This document shows, one piece after another, positions 58,795-64,000 of a stretch of 64,000 bases of DNA. The translations under genes were made by a program, and so were the position numbers. Origin of the DNA: an uncultured Rickettsiales bacterium (GTDB lineage Bacteria > Pseudomonadota > Alphaproteobacteria > Rickettsiales > UBA1997); assembly GCA_934747265.1 (NCBI GenBank), contig CAKVGI010000003.1:35658-99657 (forward strand), given 5' to 3'. How positions within the stretch are numbered: position 1 is the stretch's first letter; the number at the start of each line of letters is the position of its first letter. Below the pieces are notes generated by a model. That model was not told the origin of the DNA, made no database searches, and saw nothing but the letters and a program-made list of their open reading frames with translations.

Positions 58795-59910
58795 ATGGAT
58801 AAGAAATTTACAATAGAAGCAAAACATTTAAGAAATATAGTATTATTTAACCCAGAAGTTGGACATGACGATTTATCAAATGCTGAAAGTAGTATTTTTA
58901 TTAAGGTTGCCAATAGCGTTTTGACTTTTGAGATTTTATCTTTTAGATATTTATTAACTGGCAATGAGGAAGTTCAATCTAATGAAAATATACAAATAAT
59001 TCTTCCATTAAAGAGATTACAGGATATAATTAAAAGTTTTTCTGATAATACAAAAATAACTTTTAAAGAAGAAAATGAGAAGACTGTTAGTTTAGAAGCT
59101 GACGGAATTAAGTTTAAGATTAAAACATGTGAACAAGAAGGTAGAAATCAAATTGGTGATGATAAAGGTGAAGAATATGAAATTGATAGAGATGAGTTGC
59201 TTGATGGTATAAAAAAAGTTAGAATTGCTATGGGCGACGATGAGGTCAGATATTATTTAAATGGTATTAATATTGAGATATATAAAGATACAGAAGGAAA
59301 ATATCATACTTTTATGGTTGCAACTAATGGTCATATTTTGGCTACTGCTGGCGAGAAGAAAGATGATTATACATTATTACAGAAAGCAATTATGCCTAAA
59401 AAAGTAATTCCAGAAATTATTAAAATCTTAGAAAAAGCTGAGGATGAAGTCTCAATTTCTTTTAGTAATAATAAAATGAATTTAAAGACAAAAAATTTAG
59501 AAATTTTACTAAAATTAATTGAAGGCGATTTTCCGGATTACAATAAAGTTATTCCTTATAATAATAGCAAAGATATAGTTATTAACACTAATACATTAAA
59601 GGATATTGTTGGAAAAGTTTCTATTGTTTCAAATGATAAAACTAAAAACATCAAGATGTTAATCTCATCAAACAATATAGATTTAGAGATTATAAGTTCT
59701 GATGGTAATACAGCTAATGGTAATATCAAGATTGATTATTCTGGTGATAATTTGGAAATTATATTAAATGCAAAATATTTAATTGATATTTTGTCCCAAA
59801 TTTCAAAAGAGAATGTTGTATTTAAGATAGAAGATGGCATTTCTCCATTATTAATCAAACAAGAAAATGACGAGTCTTTACTATTCGTCCTTATGCCTAT
59901 AAGATTATAA
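58795..59910 (+). CDS. dnaN: DNA polymerase III beta sliding clamp
   Basis: 371 aa, three clamp repeats. Visible hallmarks: IILPLKRLQDIIKSF in domain 1, YYLNGINIEIYKD followed by ATNGHILAT in domain 2, and the C-terminal pocket sequence ending in FVLMPIRL, the last beta strand that shapes the partner-binding cleft. It tethers polymerase III to DNA. No dnaA or recF adjoins it, as is common in alphaproteobacteria. The unusual repeat region that follows starts about 330 bases downstream. Confidence 0.95.
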   Translation: MDKKFTIEAKHLRNIVLFNPEVGHDDLSNAESSIFIKVANSVLTFEILSFRYLLTGNEEVQSNENIQIILPLKRLQDIIKSFSDNTKITFKEENEKTVSLEADGIKFKIKTCEQEGRNQIGDDKGEEYEIDRDELLDGIKKVRIAMGDDEVRYYLNGINIEIYKDTEGKYHTFMVATNGHILATAGEKKDDYTLLQKAIMPKKVIPEIIKILEKAEDEVSISFSNNKMNLKTKNLEILLKLIEGDFPDYNKVIPYNNSKDIVINTNTLKDIVGKVSIVSNDKTKNIKMLISSNNIDLEIISSDGNTANGNIKIDYSGDNLEIILNAKYLIDILSQISKENVVFKIEDGISPLLIKQENDESLLFVLMPIRL

Positions 59911-59914
59911 TTTT

Positions 59915-59939
59915 ATGCATAGAGTTAACCTCTATGCAT
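59915..59939 (+). terminator. Terminator of dnaN
   Basis: A perfect 10-bp stem (ATGCATAGAG/CTCTATGCAT, 5-base loop) beginning 5 bases after the stop codon, followed by TTACAATATTTATTT. Confidence 0.75.
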
Positions 59940-60239
59940 TTACAATATTTATTTATATTTATCTGATTTCGTTCAATATTCATATATAGCATCGCTATTT
60001 GTGGAGATGTTTCTATTTGTTCTTTAACATTTTTGTTTTTAGTATTAATTTTTTCTATAAATCTGCCTTTTATAACTTGGTTTTTTATTTTATTTTGCAA
60101 TGTATCAATAGTTTAGTATGTTAATGTAAATAAAGATGTTCTTGTGGCGGTAATATAGGAATGTAGAATTGAGAATTATAATATTATATTATACATTAAA
60201 TAATTAATAATATTATTTATAATATTAAAGTATTTTGTT
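59940..60239. other. A/T-rich intergenic DNA after dnaN
   Basis: About 300 bases with no supported gene. A 67-codon minus-strand frame is open but has no family likeness. Short runs of TAATATTAT dominate from 60175 on. Confidence 0.6.
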
Positions 60240-60780
60240 AGAGCTTCCCTTTTACTCCAATAGTAGAGTGTACCCACTCTACCATCCATGTAATGGTGTC
60301 ATTGACGTAGAACGTCTCATCTTTGTTTTAGAGACTTAGTCGCAGAATTTTTTCTTCTTATCTTTCTTTTAAGAGCGGAGTCAATCGCAAGACATATACT
60401 CTAAGCTTTCTCCTTGTAAGGGAACTGATGCTAAATACTATATTTTTTGCCCCCTCTTTGTAGAATCCCTCTTTTTATCATTCCTTCGTAAGATGAGCTG
60501 ATGAAGTCAATAACTCTGACACGCTCCACTTTGTAATGGGAAAACCAAGTAATTTTATGATTCTCTTTTACCACACTTCGTAATGTAGTTAATGCAAAAT
60601 ACTTTTCTTTCTTGCTCACATTTGTAAGAAAGAAGTCAATTATAGAACATTTTCCCCTTATCCCCTTTGTAATGGAAAGCTAACGAAGTTAATACTGCAT
60701 TTTTGCCCCCCTTCGTAAGGTGGAACTAATGTAGTCAATGTATCCTCTCCTCGCCCCCCTGATAAGGGGGGGAGGGGGGT
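60240..60780. repeat. C/T-rich degenerate repeat array (about 45-bp period), left arm
   Basis: A motif of the form CYTTYGTAAKG followed after ~8 bases by a TAATG-AGT-AATR block recurs near 60410, 60480, 60525, 60575, 60618, 60660 and 60706. Spacing is about 43-50 bases; copies are degenerate. C and T exceed G and A on the plus strand. The array ends at 60752-60780 with CCCCCCTGATAAGGGGGGG, a palindrome-like core that also begins the right-hand array in the opposite sense. A 62-codon minus-strand ORF here is only translated repeat. Confidence 0.75.
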
Positions 60781-61290
60781 TGATAGCATCCATTTGTTAA
60801 AACAAATGGATAATTAAAAATTGAAAATTGAAATTAAAATATAAAGTCGAGGATTTGAATTTAAGATTTAAAATTAAGAGTTAAGAATTAAGAAATAAGA
60901 GTTAAGAGTTAAGAATTAAGAGTTAAGAATTAAGAATTATATAATAATAATTAAAAATTATAATAATAATTAAGAATAGAGTAATATATCTATTTAATAA
61001 ATAAAATAATAATTAATAATATAATAATTAATAATATAATACTACTACTACATATTACTAAATGCTATAATCACACATTAAATATATTATTAATGTTATA
61101 TAAATAATATAAACTATTATATATAAAAAATATATAATCAATTAATAATTTTATAAGAATTATAAATTAATATATTATAACATATTATAACATATTATAA
61201 CATATTATAACATAACATATTATAACATATTAATTTATAAATAATATATCAACATAAAAAACATAGTTTAAAACAATCAAAGTATTTTAA
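60781..61290. other. Extreme A/T core between the two arrays
   Basis: About 500 bases with very few G or C. It holds 7-bp repeats of the form RTTAAGA (about 60870-60940) and a 10-bp repeat CATATTATAA (61171-61231), together with many TAATAATTAA runs. No ORF. Such a stretch would melt easily. Confidence 0.8.
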
Positions 61291-62130
61291 CCCCCCTTAT
61301 CAGGGGGGAATGGAAGGGGAACTTATCAGGTGGGGGATGAGACGGGAACTTATCAAGGTGGGATGGAAAGGTACTTTATCAGGGGGGAATGAAGTGGCTT
61401 ATCAGGGGCAGGATGAAGGATTACCACTTATTAAGGTGGATGAGAGGACCATTATCAGGGGGGAATGGAAGGGAAACTTATCAGGGGGGTGGAGACCTTA
61501 TTTGAGGAAATAGAGAGTATCTTTATTATGGTGGAATGAGGGGGTCTCTTATCAGGGAGAGAGGGGGGGTATCATTATCAGATGTGATGGATGAGAATCC
61601 TTATCGTGGAGGGGTGGATTGATACTTTATCAGTGTGGATGGATTGATACTTTATCAAGGGGGACGGATTGATACTTTATCAGGCTCCTTGGTATGGAAT
61701 ATGGATTGGTATCCCTTAGCAGGTGAGGAATAAAGGGACCTTATTGGGGGAATTGGGTGAACTTATGGGTGGGGGATGGAGGGGTATTACTTATCAGAGT
61801 GTATAGAAGAGTATCTATTATTATGAGGATATAGTGGTACTTCTTAATAGGGGAAAATATAAGGGTATTTCTTAACAGAGAAATGAAGAGATATTGCCTT
61901 AGTAGAGAGGATAGGAAGAGTACCATTAGCGGGGGGCGAAGGAGTATTTCTTAGTAGGAAAGGATGAAGGAATATTCTTTAACGGAGGGGTGTGGATGAA
62001 CTTAGCAGAGGGGTGGTAAGCGAAAAGTATTTAACTGAGAAGTGGAGAAGAAGGTATGGCGAAGAAGTACTTTTATTGGGAGAAGGTGAAAAAATCCTTA
62101 ATAGAAGGTGGAGTGATATATTAACAGACA
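61291..62130. repeat. G-rich degenerate 26-bp repeat array, right arm
   Basis: It starts with CCCCCCTTATCAGGGGGG and continues as units close to CTTATCAGGGGGGAATGGAA plus ~6 bases. TTATC starts fall at 61297, 61323, 61350, 61376, 61399, 61452, 61478, 61549, 61575, 61601, 61627, 61652, 61677 and onward, i.e. every 25-27 bases with a few gaps. About 30 units; those on the left are closest to consensus and the units decay to the right into forms like CTTAACAGAG. G strongly exceeds C on the plus strand. A 67-codon ORF inside is translated repeat, not a gene. Confidence 0.9.
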
Positions 62131-62389
62131 AATAAAAAAATGAGTATAGCATATAAGTAAATTGGTATTTCAGATGTAAGACAATATTTTTAGTATAATA
62201 GTATAGTGGAATCTTAGAAAGGAAAAAATAAAATTATAGTATACAAATAGAATGGTAGAGTGGCTTTTATTAATATAAGATAAAAACTTAATGTTTAGTA
62301 TATGTTTTATAAAGAAAATAAACATTAATTACATAATAAATAAATCTAACAGTAATATAAATACAATATAAGTGAATATTCAACAATAA
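62131..62389. other. A/T-rich spacer
   Basis: No gene, repeat or RNA recognised between the end of the G-rich array and the terminator of the next gene. Confidence 0.5.
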
Positions 62390-62424
62390 AACAACAGACA
62401 TTTTTTAGATTAATGTCTGTTGTT
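62390..62424 (-). terminator. Terminator of the glycine-rich protein gene
   Basis: A perfect 13-bp stem (AACAACAGACATT and complement, 9-base loop) 17 bases past the stop at 62441, followed on the minus strand by TTTATTG. Confidence 0.8.
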
Positions 62425-62440
62425 AGTAAAAGAATTATAT

Positions 62441-64000
62441 TTATTTATTATATTTATAATAATTTGCAGTTTGCTTACCATCTTTATCTATATCAACCAA
62501 ACATTGATACTTAACAACTACTCCTGTTTTTTTGTCTTTACCAGTTATAATACCGGTATGAACAATTTTGTAGTTATATTTGCCCCAATCTACATTTGGG
62601 AATTTACTTGAAGGGTTATCACATCTTTGTAATTGAATACATTTATGAATAACTCCATTTTCAAATTCCCCATTTTTACCACATCTCCTTGATAACTTAT
62701 TATTTATTAAATTGCCACTAATATCTCTATTGCTTGATAAATAGTAATAATCTAGCGCTTGCGGATCCGTAAAATCTGGTTTTGATGTAGAACCACCAAC
62801 TTTTCTTGGGCATTCATTAATTGAATCTACAATTTCGCCATATTTTGCTTTCGGGAAATTAATTATATAATTGTAGCTTTCTGATTCTTCATTTGATGTT
62901 GAACTAATTGTTAAATATGTAACTTTTGCTTTTCCATCAAGAGCTGAATTCTCTCTTATTTTTTTTTGTGGAGTATATAATGTTTTCCAGCCATCTTTAC
63001 CGCGACCATTTACACCAGATCTTCCACCAATGTTTGAAAATATAGCTGTATTTACATATCCGGAGCCACCACCAGAGCCACCTTTTCCCCATGTGCCACT
63101 ACCACCATAATATCCTCCACCACCAGCTTTTTGTGCTGTACTTTGCCAACATGTAGAAGTATTTTTGTTTTTGTATGCACTACATCCTCCAATACCACGA
63201 GTTCCATCACCTATACTACCATTACCACCCATGTTATTTTCTCCACCACCAGCACCACCGTTCTCATTTGGTATAGATGCGCCTCCACCACCACCTCCGA
63301 CCAGTATTCTAGTGCTTTTTTCTGATGTTTTTCTGAAATCTGTTGCGCCTCCACCACCACCTTCATGTTGTCCGCTTCCAGAGCTTGCTGCACCTCCACC
63401 ATTCCAACCGCCTGGACTCTCCATGTAATTTGGTCCTTTACCACCAACATAAACAAGTAGTGTTCTGTTCTTAATTCCGTTTTTTGTTAAATCCTTATCC
63501 AAGGTACTTAGTGTTCCATAACTATAACCACCTTTGCCACCCACTGGTCTAGGTTTGTTTGATGCAGTACTGTCACCACTGTGTTGTGCGTCTTTTATTA
63601 CATTACCAGCACTGCCGCCTTCTGCTCCCCAAACTTCTAACTTTGCGGTTGTGACACCTTTTGGAAATTTAAGTGTCTGTGAACGCCCACAACAAGAAGG
63701 GGAACCTTTAGGAGTACTGCCTCCAGTTTTTTTAAATTCGTATTCAACTACATCACCACTCTTAATTACATCACCAACTTTCTTACCAGATGGAATACTG
63801 TCTCCACTCTCATATTTTACCTCATTCTCTACGACATTATCAACATTTATATTTATTATATAAGAATTATCTTCGCAATCAGGCTCGGATATTTCAATAT
63901 CTGAATCGCTGTTGTTATTATTCTCCCTAAACGCCTCATGCAAATTATCTATATTCTTATAATATTTTAAATAATTAGTATCCGATATATCTACTTTAAA
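62441..64000 (-). CDS. Glycine-rich, cysteine-containing secreted-type protein, 5' end beyond the window
   Basis: The frame is open to base 64000, so the N-terminus is missing; the apparent TTG start at 63943 is internal. ~519 residues are visible. After an acidic stretch come CCGRSQTLKFPKGVTTAKLEVWGAEGG-type strands (pieces CCGRSQTLKF and KLEVWGAEGG) and a Gly-rich domain with GGKGGYSYGTLS, LLVYVGGKG, GGGGGATDFR and ILVGGGGGGAS, the pattern of Gly_rich (ALK-like) domains. The C-terminal ~130 residues carry CPRKVGG, RRCGKNGEFENGVIHKC and LQRCDNPSSKFP, like the C..G.W/F...C modules of the giant protein at 39673-47034. Probably surface-exposed. Confidence 0.75.
   Translation of the reverse strand, partial: FKVDISDTNYLKYYKNIDNLHEAFRENNNNSDSDIEISEPDCEDNSYIININVDNVVENEVKYESGDSIPSGKKVGDVIKSGDVVEYEFKKTGGSTPKGSPSCCGRSQTLKFPKGVTTAKLEVWGAEGGSAGNVIKDAQHSGDSTASNKPRPVGGKGGYSYGTLSTLDKDLTKNGIKNRTLLVYVGGKGPNYMESPGGWNGGGAASSGSGQHEGGGGGATDFRKTSEKSTRILVGGGGGGASIPNENGGAGGGENNMGGNGSIGDGTRGIGGCSAYKNKNTSTCWQSTAQKAGGGGYYGGSGTWGKGGSGGGSGYVNTAIFSNIGGRSGVNGRGKDGWKTLYTPQKKIRENSALDGKAKVTYLTISSTSNEESESYNYIINFPKAKYGEIVDSINECPRKVGGSTSKPDFTDPQALDYYYLSSNRDISGNLINNKLSRRCGKNGEFENGVIHKCIQLQRCDNPSSKFPNVDWGKYNYKIVHTGIITGKDKKTGVVVKYQCLVDIDKDGKQTANYYKYNK

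Noticed and set aside
59897..60100. 67-codon minus-strand ORF overlapping the end of dnaN
   Set aside because: It overlaps dnaN and its terminator stem, has no ribosome site and no recognisable protein features.
60431..60619. 62-codon minus-strand ORF in the C-rich array
   Set aside because: It is translated repeat; open frame arises from the biased composition.
61310..61513. 67-codon plus-strand ORF in the G-rich array
   Set aside because: Its translation simply follows the 26-bp repeat and has no start context or family likeness.
60240..62130. The repeat arrays as a CRISPR
   Set aside because: Units are degenerate, the period is 26 or ~45 bp with no unique spacers between exact repeats, and no cas gene is in the window.
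61291..62130. TTATC repeats as a cluster of DnaA boxes
   Set aside because: Only the first five bases agree with TTATNCACA; the rest is G-rich and different in every unit.
63131..63863. Proline-rich plus-strand ORFs opposite the glycine-rich gene
   Set aside because: They are antisense shadows of GGN/GGA glycine codons.

Overview
The window is very AT-rich throughout (roughly a quarter G+C by eye). It carries a dense set of core genes from a Gram-negative bacterium: outer-membrane barrel, Lnt, SecB, Lon, MreBC, trigger factor, RNase E/G alongside RNase J, and a VirB8/VirB9 pair. AddA-type helicase-nuclease, MurE of the meso-diaminopimelate type, GpsA and VirB8/9, together with the base composition, fit best with a reduced, host-associated or gut alphaproteobacterium (Rickettsiales/Holosporales/RF32-like). 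That placement is inference. TAA is the usual stop and TGA is also used as a stop, so the code is standard.

Layout. 1-2998 (+): the 3' part of uvrA, two tandem HD-domain genes sharing an almost identical 397-bp core, and a DUF167 gene. 2979-10068 (-): mreBC, a glutaredoxin-like gene and a membrane ORF separated only by a run of ten A, rnhB and addA. 10189-12480 (+): a short mfd lacking its UvrB-like N-terminus. 12607-17815 (-): an autotransporter-type barrel, lon, virB9, virB8. 17942-19688 (+): comF and cysK. 19870-23480 (-): trmB, an SH3 protein, a pilin-like protein, gltX. 23670-24780 (+): a CPVC membrane protein with a cytosolic partner. 25071-27131 (-): rne/rng. 27453-28877 (+): tRNA-Leu and tig. 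28961-32061 (-): mraZ, rsmH, ftsL, a PAP2 phosphatase and secB, with 10-bp-spaced repeats upstream of mraZ. 32339-39671 (+): lnt, murE, rnj, der, miaA.

39673-47034 (-) is one giant, cysteine-rich exported protein of 2453 residues. It is followed by a 69-aa gene, a divergently transcribed 21-aa CxCxC mini-gene and nagA. 49054-52072 (+): ftsY, smpB, a small unknown gene and a DsbD-like reductase. 52076-53122 (-): a degenerate NAD-synthetase glutaminase domain that has apparently lost its catalytic Cys. 53305-57445 (+): a PiT-like permease, prepilin peptidase, a glycosyltransferase and gpsA. 57457-58610 (-): a broken NlpC/P60-type gene. 58795-59910 (+): dnaN.

59911-62440 has no credible gene. 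It holds a C-rich repeat array, an almost pure A/T core of about 500 bp, and a G-rich array of 26-bp repeats. The base skew reverses across the A/T core, next to dnaN, which makes this a candidate replication origin or other chromosome-organising site. The window ends inside a glycine-rich, cysteine-containing secreted protein whose C-terminal part resembles modules of the giant protein.

Themes. Envelope biogenesis (mreBC, rsmH-ftsL, murE, lnt, barrel, pilin and its peptidase, disulfide reductases) and translation or RNA turnover dominate. Several genes are shortened or decayed (mfd, the NAD-synthetase fragment, the NlpC gene, the glutaredoxin/membrane split), as expected of genome reduction. 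In contrast the genome keeps very large cysteine-rich surface-type proteins. All function calls come from reading the translated sequence; no database search or computation was run.
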